IMG/VR virus record: IMGVR_UViG_3300025154_002802
Span: 1 to 29,949 of that record
Strand: one strand, 5' to 3'
DNA: 29,949 bases
Source of the DNA: a virus
In this document: piece by piece, positions 14,556-21,351 of the stretch
How the letters are laid out: each line of letters opens with the position of its first letter
Position numbering within the stretch: the stretch's first letter is position 1
The notes under the pieces: generated by a model
Database searches by the model: none
What the model saw: only the letters and a program-made list of their open reading frames with translations
What the model was told of the DNA's origin: nothing
Program-made: the position numbers and the translations under genes

Positions 14556-16798
14556 TATTTTTTCCTTTGTTGAATATCTGACAACTTAATTCTTTCTCTT
14601 TTCACAAATGTTTTTACATTGTGCCCGCTTAAACTGCATCCACACATCGATGCCGCAACTGAGCAACCAACCATGCAATCAAACCAGTGATTGTCTATAC
14701 CTCCTACCCTTGGTGACCATTGGTAAACCACTCTGCCGTGTCCTTCGGTGCGTACCCAGCTTTCCGAACCAGCCACGTGCTGCGCAAATAATGAATGCTG
14801 ATGACCGCTTTTGCCGAATAACGTCATACTGCCATGGTCTCCAGCTGCGACAAAGAATCTTTCATGGACAAATGTTTTCCAATAATTCGTATCAATCGCT
14901 ACATGCGTAAATTCTCCAGTCTTATTAATATTCGGTATATACCAATGATGACCATGCCGCTCACCTGGCTTTCGTTTATAAGTTGACATTGGTTTATTTG
15001 AAGCTTTAATACCCACACCTTTTGAAGCCATTAAGCAGGAGCCAAGTTTATGGCGGATATTTTCAACAATGCCGGGCATATAACCGCTGTCAATCAGACA
15101 GCGGTCAATTTTCATCACGCTAGTTCCTCGGTTCCAGTCTCGATTAAGGTAATCGCTGCATAGTTTTTCCAATCCCGCTTGTATTGCACCTTCTTTTTCC
15201 ATGCCGCGATAAACATCCTGTAGGCTAATTTGTGCTTTTCGCAATGTAAAAGAAGCCCTTCTCTGGTCAGGATATGTTCCGTAATCAACAACATACCCCG
15301 TAAAATCTTCGGCCCATGCGCATACTGAGTAGAAAAGAAGTTTATCATGCACATCAATAAACATCGTAAGATATTGACAAGAAAGTGGAACATCGCCCCG
15401 CTTTCTGCCATTGGTTTTTTCCATAACTTGCTCTATGGTCAAAACCTGCTCATCAGATTGTTCTGCAATAGGATCATTTTGATATTCCGCATAAAATGCA
15501 GCTTCATCTCGAATCATTAAATTCATAGCATGCTGAATTGCCGAAATCTCATCTTCGTTGTATCTTTGGGGCCAGGCTACACTGCTGCCGCTGTCCATGG
15601 CAGCTCTGTTTTTAATATAAAACTCTGTCGCTTCTTTTCCGCCGTTACCGCTGCGCAGACTTTCGGCCCGTATTTCTTCGTACTTTTCCCAGAGTTTAGC
15701 CTCTGTTGGAAATGCATAAACCATCTTTGAACACTGTCCCTGCCATTCGGGATTCTTATCAGGGTCGAGAACCTGATCGGCCAAATCATTGCAGTAAATC
15801 TTGGTACAGGTAAGCAATCCTGATATTTTTTTGCCCGGCCCGGCCATACCAAGAACATCGCCATTTAATGTACTTAGTCTCTGATTAGTCTGGTCCACTG
15901 ATTTGGCAGATTCTCTGGTTTGCGGATCATCTACTAAAACCAGATCAGGCCGAATGATCTTGCCATCAATGGTCGTATGAATCTGACCCCTGATATTTGA
16001 ATCCAAACTATCTACAGTGATCACAGAACCAGATGCAATACTGCCTTCGATAGTTGGAATCACAATTTTATGTGTTCCCCAGACAGGATATGTAAGCCGG
16101 CCTTCATGTCTTTGGCCCCTTTGTTTATGAGCAGAATTTTCTAAACACTGTATTGGATAAATTATTTCTGGGAAATCCGCCAACAGCAACTCATTTCCCA
16201 GCATAGCAGCCTGGACACTTTGAAATAGATTTAGAGACTGCCGCGTAGCGGAGCCAATAAGACACACATATCTGCGAGCACCAATCAAAATTGCCCAGAT
16301 CGCTGCCGATCTTGTCAGGGCTGACTTACCGCTGCCTCTGGGCATCGCAAATGCAAACAAGCCGCCTTCGAGAACCGATTGTTCTATTTTTGAAATTACT
16401 TTTAGGTGATCATCAGACCACGTTAAATAAAACACATCATTAAAATAAGTCTCGCAAAAGAATCTAAAATCTCTGCAGGCACGCTCACGCCTTTCGGTAT
16501 TTTCAATTGCAGGAATCTCACCTATATCCTGGGCTGCCTTACGCGCGGCATTTTTTGCAATCAAATCTTTAAGTCGCGATTCTTCAATAGATTGTTTTTG
16601 CTGTTTTGGTTTTTCATATTCGCGAGCAAGCCATGAAATGTACCTGATCAAATTAATATGTCTGCCATCACCAATTCTATATGCAGCGATATCCATCTGT
16701 CTTCGCAAATGCGAACGATCTAACACCGGCCCAAGCGGCGTGGCATTTATCAATTGCAGAAGCTGTGATTGCGAAAGTTTATTTACATCAATTGCCAT
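14555..16798 (-). CDS. Terminase large subunit
   Basis: This 747-aa protein is the packaging motor ATPase and nuclease. The start at 16798 overlaps the preceding gene by 11 bases. A DNA-interacting N-terminal part (~1-110) precedes Walker A (MPRGSGKSA, 152-160) and Walker B (LVLVDDP, about 286-292). In the C-terminal nuclease half there are candidate metal-binding aspartates at FIDVHD (D482), CLIDSGYM (D570) and IDNHWFDC (D692/D697). The C-terminal DNHWFDC-x-V-G-C-x-V-A-A-S segment is typical of gpA-like large terminases of this kind. It is longer than the ~600 aa of many large terminases because of an extended N-terminus. It is followed by a coupled zinc-ribbon gene. Confidence 0.93.
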   Translation of the reverse strand: MAIDVNKLSQSQLLQLINATPLGPVLDRSHLRRQMDIAAYRIGDGRHINLIRYISWLAREYEKPKQQKQSIEESRLKDLIAKNAARKAAQDIGEIPAIENTERRERACRDFRFFCETYFNDVFYLTWSDDHLKVISKIEQSVLEGGLFAFAMPRGSGKSALTRSAAIWAILIGARRYVCLIGSATRQSLNLFQSVQAAMLGNELLLADFPEIIYPIQCLENSAHKQRGQRHEGRLTYPVWGTHKIVIPTIEGSIASGSVITVDSLDSNIRGQIHTTIDGKIIRPDLVLVDDPQTRESAKSVDQTNQRLSTLNGDVLGMAGPGKKISGLLTCTKIYCNDLADQVLDPDKNPEWQGQCSKMVYAFPTEAKLWEKYEEIRAESLRSGNGGKEATEFYIKNRAAMDSGSSVAWPQRYNEDEISAIQHAMNLMIRDEAAFYAEYQNDPIAEQSDEQVLTIEQVMEKTNGRKRGDVPLSCQYLTMFIDVHDKLLFYSVCAWAEDFTGYVVDYGTYPDQRRASFTLRKAQISLQDVYRGMEKEGAIQAGLEKLCSDYLNRDWNRGTSVMKIDRCLIDSGYMPGIVENIRHKLGSCLMASKGVGIKASNKPMSTYKRKPGERHGHHWYIPNINKTGEFTHVAIDTNYWKTFVHERFFVAAGDHGSMTLFGKSGHQHSLFAQHVAGSESWVRTEGHGRVVYQWSPRVGGIDNHWFDCMVGCSVAASMCGCSLSGHNVKTFVKRERIKLSDIQQRKK

Positions 16799-16994
16799 AA
16801 TTTTCTCTGCTGTTTAACCAGGCTGCATAAGAAATAAGACTGATAGTTCCATCTGCCGCCGTAGGCGCACCTTGCGCGATATGTTTCTGGACAATCTCAA
16901 CTTGCAATCCAAGCATTTTAGCCGCTGTTTCGGGCGTTATTGCCGCCGGATTTATCGCGTTTTTAACAGGTTTAACATTATCAATCGGGCACAT
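16788..16994 (-). CDS. Small terminase-like DNA-binding protein
   Basis: This is a 68-aa protein from ATG 16994; a GTG at 17027 would add 11 residues, and neither start has an ideal ribosome-binding site. Residues ~15-60 form a compact helical unit (ITPETAAKMLGLQVEIVQKHI) followed by GAPTAADGTISLISYAAWLN. This looks like a winged or HTH-type unit and ends in a 'YAAWLN' segment. Being coupled by an 11-base overlap to the large terminase, it is the best candidate for the small subunit that recognises phage DNA. It is much shorter than classical small terminases, so the role is inferred mainly from position. Confidence 0.5.
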   Translation of the reverse strand: MCPIDNVKPVKNAINPAAITPETAAKMLGLQVEIVQKHIAQGAPTAADGTISLISYAAWLNSRENYGN

Positions 16995-17027
16995 AAAATT
17001 TATTATAAATCCTTTAAAATAATGCAC

Positions 17028-17104
17028 TTAATTACTTGCTATTACATATTTTTGAGATATTACATGCATGTTCTTAAAGACAAATTTTTTTTGAAAGGGA
17101 AAAC
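17028..17104. promoter_or_regulatory. Divergent promoter region between terminase and the plus-strand small-gene operon
   Basis: This AT-rich gap separates genes transcribed in opposite directions. It contains a 10-bp palindrome ACATGCATGT (17062-17071), two copies of TATTACAT and a GAAAGGG ribosome-binding site for the first plus-strand gene. A convincing -35/-10 pair is not evident, so promoters here are inferred from gene layout. Confidence 0.4.
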
Positions 17105-17311
17105 ATGGAAAACACGGAAGAAAAGGCTGCCAAGTTCGATATCGCAAACCTAATCGCATGGTTTGAATGCGAATTGGAAAAAGAATCAAATATCGGCTCG
17201 CCAATCGACGCACGACGCGAATTGATCCGGGCACTGGCGCTATACAGCGGCATATCAGAAAAACAAATCCAGGAGTCACTCGAAGATCTAAACGAAAAGG
17301 GAAACAAATGA
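17105..17311 (+). CDS. Small acidic protein, unknown
   Basis: This is a 68-aa protein, first of five genes on the opposite strand to the surrounding modules. The ATG follows GAAAGGG. It is helical and acidic at both ends (MENTEEKAAKF; ESLEDLNEKGNK), with a central W-F-E-C-E-L-E-K segment. The stop overlaps the next start (ATGA), which indicates translational coupling. No family is recognised. Small acidic phage proteins in such islands sometimes act against host defences or regulators, but nothing in the sequence shows this. Confidence 0.6.
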   Translation: MENTEEKAAKFDIANLIAWFECELEKESNIGSPIDARRELIRALALYSGISEKQIQESLEDLNEKGNK

Positions 17312-17463
17312 AGATCGAAATCACAAAAGGAAAATACAAAGGAATCAGAGGCAGAGTCGTTGGAGTTTACACCGATGGCCGATACGACATCAACGTTATC
17401 AAACCGAAACCTACACAACCGAAAATTATGATCATTAAAATAAATAATTGCAGGGAGATATAA
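17308..17463 (+). CDS. KOW-like miniprotein, 51 aa
   Basis: Beginning at an ATG that overlaps the previous stop and follows AAAAGGG, this very short protein is basic. It contains GKYKGIRGRVVGVYTDGRYD followed by INV. The glycine-centred 'G.YKG..G.V......G.Y.V' pattern matches a KOW motif, the RNA-binding turn found in ribosomal protein L24 and the NusG family. In isolation it could bind RNA or ribosomal or transcription-elongation components. The rest (NVIKPKPTQPKIMIIKINNC) is basic and beta-like. A stand-alone KOW unit in a phage is unusual. The match is by pattern only. Confidence 0.55.
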   Translation: MKIEITKGKYKGIRGRVVGVYTDGRYDINVIKPKPTQPKIMIIKINNCREI

Positions 17464-17466
17464 ATA

Positions 17467-17718
17467 ATGAAAGTTAAAAGAATCACACTTGAAGGTGACA
17501 CAGAATACATAGCAACAATCAGCAGAGAAGAAAAAAGCATCGTCTGTCATATCGCAGATAAAACCGGAAATTGCATAAACATCCATCTTGTATCGCCGGA
17601 TGATAAAGACGACCAATACAGCCTTGCTGAATGTATTCAGTTCCAACTTGATGGCTGCCGTGGCACCAACAGCATGAAGCATGATTACTTCAGGTTTATA
17701 ACACTTTTTGCAGATTAA
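17467..17718 (+). CDS. Hypothetical protein, 83 aa
   Basis: This third gene of the plus-strand operon starts at an ATG three bases after the preceding stop, behind GGGAG. It is beta-rich and acidic in the middle (VSPDDKDDQYSLAEC), with two cysteines near each end of the second half and a C-terminal FRFITLFAD. No signal peptide or known motif is seen. Spacing suggests co-transcription with its neighbours. Confidence 0.55.
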   Translation: MKVKRITLEGDTEYIATISREEKSIVCHIADKTGNCINIHLVSPDDKDDQYSLAECIQFQLDGCRGTNSMKHDYFRFITLFAD

Positions 17719-17730
17719 GGAGATTTCACA

Positions 17731-17901
17731 ATGAACGAACAAATGTTTGAAGAATTTATGCAGGAAATTTTGGGCCAGCAGGATGAAATAAAATCTATTC
17801 TGACTTTTGATGAAGCAGGGATGCTCACAAATGATAAAGGACTTGTTGTCCGAACAAACGATGGCAGCGAATTTCAAATAACAATAATTCAAAATAGATA
17901 A
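17731..17901 (+). CDS. Hypothetical small protein, 56 aa
   Basis: This ORF is shorter than usual gene-calling cut-offs but has a near-perfect AAGGAG ribosome-binding site nine bases before its ATG and lies in the operon register. The protein is acidic and helical at the N-terminus (NEQMFEEFMQEILGQQDEIK) and beta-like at the C-terminus (GLVVRTNDGSEFQITIIQ). Good translation signals and tight placement between two genes support it as real. Its function is unknown. Confidence 0.65.
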   Translation: MNEQMFEEFMQEILGQQDEIKSILTFDEAGMLTNDKGLVVRTNDGSEFQITIIQNR

Positions 17902-17928
17902 TAAACAATTTTTAAAAAGGAAATCACA

Positions 17929-18396
17929 ATGCAAAACGAAGAAATCAAAATCAGCAAAGTTTACGCAATGAAGGTTGGCAAAAATACCGTTGGAGTTCGT
18001 ATCATGAGCGAAGATAAAGCTGGTGGCTGGATTGGCGTTAACGTCAACACCGATAAAGAAGTTATCATCAGATCCGCCGACAGACTCATCGGTCTGTATC
18101 AAGCCAAACAAGAAAATGTTAATCCCTCCGAAACCGAACCGAGCAAAGATGCCAATCCCGCAAAGGTCAAAAAACTCGGTGGTCTTCTGGCAGCCTTCAT
18201 GATCCTGGCTGATGCCAAAGAGCCGCTTGATTGTCCAGAGATTGTCAAGCGAATGATCGATCAGGGGATGTGGAAGACAGGTGGCAAGACACCTGCTTCC
18301 ACGCTTCATTCCGCAATCTCGCGCGAGATCAAGGAAAAAGGCACTGAATCGCGGTTCGCGAAAACAGAGCGAGGTAAATTTACGGTTATTAAATAA
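17929..18396 (+). CDS. HARE-HTH domain protein, putative DNA-binding regulator
   Basis: This 155-aa protein starts at an ATG after AAAGGA and ends 22 bases before an intrinsic terminator. Its N-terminal part (1-55) is beta-rich (KVYAMKVGKNTVGVRI; GGWIGVNVNTDKEVIIR). A proline/glutamate-rich linker follows at ~63-78. Residues ~83-155 match the HARE-HTH (HB1/ASXL) winged-helix pattern: AFMILADAKEPLDCPEIVKR, then MIDQGMWKTGGKTPASTLHS, and a final basic FAKTERGKFTVIK. The domain occurs in RNA polymerase delta subunit and in restriction or chromatin-linked proteins. It may bind DNA, and the nearby methyltransferase is a possible partner. The link to methylation is an inference. Confidence 0.7.
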   Translation: MQNEEIKISKVYAMKVGKNTVGVRIMSEDKAGGWIGVNVNTDKEVIIRSADRLIGLYQAKQENVNPSETEPSKDANPAKVKKLGGLLAAFMILADAKEPLDCPEIVKRMIDQGMWKTGGKTPASTLHSAISREIKEKGTESRFAKTERGKFTVIK

Positions 18397-18418
18397 CGCA
18401 ACCATTACTTTACTCCTC

Positions 18419-18442
18419 AACCCCGGCTGATACCGGGGTTTT
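18419..18442 (+). terminator. Intrinsic terminator of the plus-strand operon
   Basis: An eight-base-pair GC-rich stem (AACCCCGG / CCGGGGTT) with a six-base loop ends in TTTT, starting 22 bases after the last stop codon. It closes the five-gene operon. An outer pair TAACGC/GCGTTA (18394-18399 and 18444-18449) could extend the structure. Confidence 0.85.
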
Positions 18443-18464
18443 GGCGTTACACATTATCAAAACG

Positions 18465-18517
18465 CTAGTAAAGTTTTCTTTACTTAAGTTTTTAGCTAGG
18501 TAAGTTTCATTTACTAG
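18465..18517. repeat. AGTAAA/TTTACT repeat cluster between convergent genes
   Basis: CTAGTAAA at 18465-18472 and TTTACTAG at 18510-18517 are perfect inverted copies, and 18467-18484 forms a seven-base-pair hairpin AGTAAAG-TTTT-CTTTACT. A further TTTACT lies at 18409-18414. The half-site TTACTA/TAGTAA also occurs in the operator array at 27037-27150, so one regulator could bind both. Confidence 0.4.
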
Positions 18518-18519
18518 TC

Positions 18520-19701
18520 TCATATATCCCTCTTTGCCTTCTTGCCTGTAAACTTTTCCCATCTGTCTTTTATGACATCACAATATGCAGGATCAATTTC
18601 AACACCATAACATCTCCGCCCAATCTGTTCACAGGCAATCAACGTACTTCCGCTGCCAAGAAAGCCATCAAATACAATCGTACCAGGTATTGAACTATTA
18701 GTTATACCTTTAATGCATAATTCAACAGGTTTCATTGTTGGATGAAGTTTTGAATTCAGCGGACGATTAACTTCCCAGACTTCTGTTTGTGTACGGTCAT
18801 CACCGAAGCTGCTTTTTTCCGCCCAGCCGTAAAAACATGGTTCATACATTCTCTGGTATTTTGCCGGGGATAAAACAAGCTGCTGTTTTTTCCAGATGAT
18901 CGTTGCCGACCAGTGAAAGCCCATCTCCACAAGCCACAATCTCATTCTCATACCCTCTGGGCCTGAAGCTCCCCACATGTAAATATCTCCAGTATTAAAT
19001 TCCCGGAATATCTCGTACATTTTATGACAGAAAATGCTCCACTCATCAGTAGACATGGAATCATTTTCAATTGAGCGTATTTTATGACGGGGATTTTTCG
19101 AACTTCCATAATTGCAATTATAAGGAGGATCACAGAAAATCATACCTGCCTTGTCGTCTTTCATTAACTTAATTACATCATCACGATTGGTGCTGTCACC
19201 GCATAAAAGTCTATGCTCACCTAATATCCAAATATCGCCGGGTTTTGTTATAGGTTCCGCAGGCGGCTCAGGAACATCGTCGGGGTCGGTGAGTCCTCCC
19301 TTTATGCCTGGATCAAGTATTTTAGCAATTTCATCACTATCGAAGCCAAGTAATTCCAAATCAAAGTTCGCATCCTGCAGTTGTGATAATTCAAGCGGCA
19401 ATAATTCATAATCCCAGCTTGATAGTTCGTGCAGTTTATTATCTGCAATTCGAAATGCCCGGACCTGATCTTCAGTCAGATCATCTGCCCGGATTGCCGG
19501 GACAGTTTCCAAGCCAAGCTTTTTCGCTGCCAATACTCTCGTATGGCCAGCAACGAGAACATTGTTTTTATCAACAATCACCGGCACCTTAAAGCCGAAT
19601 TGCTTTATTGATTGAGCCACAGCGTCAACCGCCCCGCTGTTATCACGAGGATTGTTTTCATAACTTTTTACTTCTTCTATTTTGAGCATTTCAATTTGCA
19701 T
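18520..19701 (-). CDS. ParB-like nuclease domain / DNA methyltransferase fusion
   Basis: The ATG at 19701 follows AAAGGAAG and gives 393 aa; a longer reading into the repeat-rich gap is unlikely. Residues 1-90 form a ParB/Sulfiredoxin-like domain with the GHTRVLAAKKLG motif (52-63). Residues ~155-393 are an S-adenosylmethionine-dependent DNA methyltransferase. DPPY is at 191-194 (FCDPPYN), and the cofactor-binding FLGSGST lies near 347-353. The order DPPY before FxGxG is that of the beta class, which methylates adenine N6 or cytosine N4. No restriction endonuclease is seen, so it is probably an orphan enzyme that protects phage DNA or marks it for regulation. Such ParB-methylase fusions are common in prophages. 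Confidence 0.9.
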   Translation of the reverse strand: MQIEMLKIEEVKSYENNPRDNSGAVDAVAQSIKQFGFKVPVIVDKNNVLVAGHTRVLAAKKLGLETVPAIRADDLTEDQVRAFRIADNKLHELSSWDYELLPLELSQLQDANFDLELLGFDSDEIAKILDPGIKGGLTDPDDVPEPPAEPITKPGDIWILGEHRLLCGDSTNRDDVIKLMKDDKAGMIFCDPPYNCNYGSSKNPRHKIRSIENDSMSTDEWSIFCHKMYEIFREFNTGDIYMWGASGPEGMRMRLWLVEMGFHWSATIIWKKQQLVLSPAKYQRMYEPCFYGWAEKSSFGDDRTQTEVWEVNRPLNSKLHPTMKPVELCIKGITNSSIPGTIVFDGFLGSGSTLIACEQIGRRCYGVEIDPAYCDVIKDRWEKFTGKKAKRDI

Positions 19702-19912
19702 ATAAATACTTCCTTTTAAAATATGTTCACTTGCGACCGAATCTCTTTTATATGGGGACCGTTCCCTCAGGGGTATATCTTCTTTTTGATGCCGGGAGGA
19801 CCCAAAACGTCGCAGCACGTTGCGCCACGTTGCGAGATGTTCGGAGATTTATACAAAGTTCCTACTCTTAAGACCTGACGCAACGTGGGCAAACGTGAAC
19901 GTTTCTTGTTAA
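19702..19912. other. Non-coding gap with CACGTTGCG repeats
   Basis: This 211-bp gap has no convincing gene. Two tandem copies of CACGTTGCG lie at 19816-19824 and 19826-19834, and its inverse CGCAACGTG at 19879-19887. A G-rich stretch with a GGGA/TCCC pair lies near 19755-19766. It may hold the methylase promoter and a protein-binding site, or the packaging (cos/pac) recognition site. Neither is proven. Confidence 0.45.
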
Positions 19913-20176
19913 TCAACTTAAGTCACAAACACCTGCCTCTGCACAACCGAACACCGTAAAAGCTGCATGAATCTTTTCGCTAATTGTCAGCCCACAGCCA
20001 TATCTTCGCAGCATATTGCGCATATGTGATGATTGATAGGCTGCCAGTTTTTGCTCGTATCTTTTTTCACTTTCTTTGGTGCACTTGTGATTATCTGCAA
20101 GTGGCGTGTCACAAATAACACATTGACAGTCATAATCTTCTTCAAAAAGGTTAAATTCAAAAGAACACACGGACAT
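19913..20176 (-). CDS. Small cysteine-rich protein
   Basis: This 87-aa protein from ATG 20176 has AAAGG upstream. The N-terminal segment CQCVICDTPLADNHKC (18-33) could bind zinc, and three more cysteines lie in the second half (RRYGCGL, FGCAEAGVC). A helical central region is basic. The gene is coupled closely to the lipoprotein gene upstream, with 16 bases between. Function is unknown; a nucleic-acid-binding zinc protein is the mildest suggestion. Confidence 0.55.
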   Translation of the reverse strand: MSVCSFEFNLFEEDYDCQCVICDTPLADNHKCTKESEKRYEQKLAAYQSSHMRNMLRRYGCGLTISEKIHAAFTVFGCAEAGVCDLS

Positions 20177-20192
20177 CGCTTTCTACCTTTAA

Positions 20193-20822
20193 TTAAATCT
20201 GCTTTGATAATCTTGCATCGCCAATATTCTGATATAACTGTGTCTCAACAGCTTTGACTTCGGGCACTGTTGATTGCGACACCTGCTTCATAGTCAGCTC
20301 AACTCCTTGCTTGTGTGCATCGTACTTGGCCTTGGCTTCTGCTGCTTTCTGTGCGTTTCTTTTTGCGAGTGCTGTTGCTGTCGCTGCTGCAAGACCAAGG
20401 CCAATTTCAATCAGCGGTGCATAAGGATTGAAAGGTGCACTTGCTGCATTTGCCGCTCTCGCTCCTTCAAGCACTGTGGTCAAACCATCAGAACCGCTGT
20501 ATTGTGCATTTTTAACAGCAGTTGCAATTGCAGCGGTTTTGGTTTGCACCGAATCGATACTGCTCTGAAGCTTTTCAACTGTGGCAAGTGTGTTGCTATC
20601 AAAGCTGCCATTTTGCTTTAATATTTCAAGAGTTGCTTTTGTCTGCTCCTGAAACGCATCGATCTGTCCGCTTAACTGCTGTGTTTGATCAGCCAAACTT
20701 TGAAGTTGCTCTGGCTGAACATTTGGCATTTGACATCCACCAAGCCACAAGGACAAAGCTGTAACAACTACAATTACTGCAATTGCCAGATCCCATTTAC
20801 TAAATTGTTTTAATGATTTCAT
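20193..20822 (-). CDS. Phage lipoprotein with coiled coil
   Basis: This 209-aa protein starts at ATG 20822 behind AAGGAG. An N-terminal signal sequence (IAVIVVVTALSLWLGGC) ends in the lipobox LGGC, cysteine at residue 30, so it should be exported and lipid-anchored. Residues ~36-110 are Gln/Ser/Lys-rich and predicted coiled coil. A short hydrophobic stretch (IGLGLAAATATALA, ~140-153) is followed by a charged helix. Possible roles are superinfection exclusion or a spanin-like lysis component in a Gram-negative-type envelope. Both are inferred from architecture. It is not homologous to a spanin that I recognise. Confidence 0.6.
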   Translation of the reverse strand: MKSLKQFSKWDLAIAVIVVVTALSLWLGGCQMPNVQPEQLQSLADQTQQLSGQIDAFQEQTKATLEILKQNGSFDSNTLATVEKLQSSIDSVQTKTAAIATAVKNAQYSGSDGLTTVLEGARAANAASAPFNPYAPLIEIGLGLAAATATALAKRNAQKAAEAKAKYDAHKQGVELTMKQVSQSTVPEVKAVETQLYQNIGDARLSKQI

Positions 20823-20845
20823 TTCCGTACTCCTTAAAAAAAATA

Positions 20846-21037
20846 TTAATAATTAACCAGCAACGCTGCCGATTTTTCTTTTGAATTCACAAGCGGGCCA
20901 TTGAGAACATTTTTGCTGCCACAGCGAATACAAGGTTTGATTACATTTAGCTCTCTTCCAAAATACATCATTTCGCAATCCAGACAGTAGTGAGCATAAA
21001 AATGTTTTATTTCGTTTTTGATTGTTGTTGTATTCAT
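20846..21037 (-). CDS. Small zinc-ribbon protein, 63 aa
   Basis: Two CxxC pairs, CLDC (18-21) and CIRC (36-39), are joined by EMMYFGRELNVIKP, the pattern of a one-zinc ribbon. ATG 21037 has an AGG close by, at a short spacing. The protein is the first gene after the gene-free segment 21038-21351 and may be transcribed from it. Its function is unknown; similar ribbons bind DNA or act as adaptors. Confidence 0.55.
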   Translation of the reverse strand: MNTTTIKNEIKHFYAHYCLDCEMMYFGRELNVIKPCIRCGSKNVLNGPLVNSKEKSAALLVNY

Positions 21038-21351
21038 ATCCTTTTTTCTTTGTTATTTTGTAACGCCTTTTTGAATCCTTCCCTTTTCACCCCGCTCCTA
21101 TACGCGCGTGCGTGTATCATGTCGCGTGTGTGCGTGTGGGGTGAATAGGTGAAAGATTATTATTATTTTTTATATATACTTTATTTTTCATATACTTATG
21201 ACTTTTGAATCTTTCCCCAAATGCTTCACCCTGACTATTGGCACTTTTCACTTTTTGAAAATTTATTGGCCTGAAAATGCCCTTTAACCTGTCATAACTC
21301 TTAATCTTTCACCCTTTGGTGAAATATTCATTATGACGTGTGAATACATAT
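21038..21351. other. Gene-free control segment, candidate replication origin
   Basis: This 314-bp gap contains a GC-rich alternating pyrimidine-purine block (21099-21138), an AT-rich block (about 21158-21200) and several repeats. GGTGAAAGATT (21148-21158) and AATCTTTCACC (21303-21313) are an 11-bp inverted pair. TTTCACC-CTTT-GGTGAAA (21307-21324) is a hairpin. GAATCYTTCCC occurs near 21073 and 21207. TTCACCCC/GGGGTGAA (21086-21093, 21138-21145) encloses the GC block. It lies beside the primase-polymerase gene. These are origin-like features but not proof. Confidence 0.45.
21099..21138. repeat. Alternating pyrimidine-purine tract (Z-DNA-prone)
   Basis: Two runs of strict alternation, 19 bp (21099-21117, TATACGCGCGTGCGTGTAT) and 16 bp (21123-21138), are almost contiguous. 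Such CG/TG runs readily adopt left-handed DNA under negative supercoiling. They stand out against the AT-rich surroundings. Confidence 0.7.

Noticed and set aside
17074-18420. A 448-codon open frame on the minus strand across the five-gene plus-strand operon
   Set aside because: It is antisense to five genes with good ribosome-binding sites. Its protein is rich in Phe, Cys and Ile, as expected of an antisense shadow, and it has no recognisable domain.
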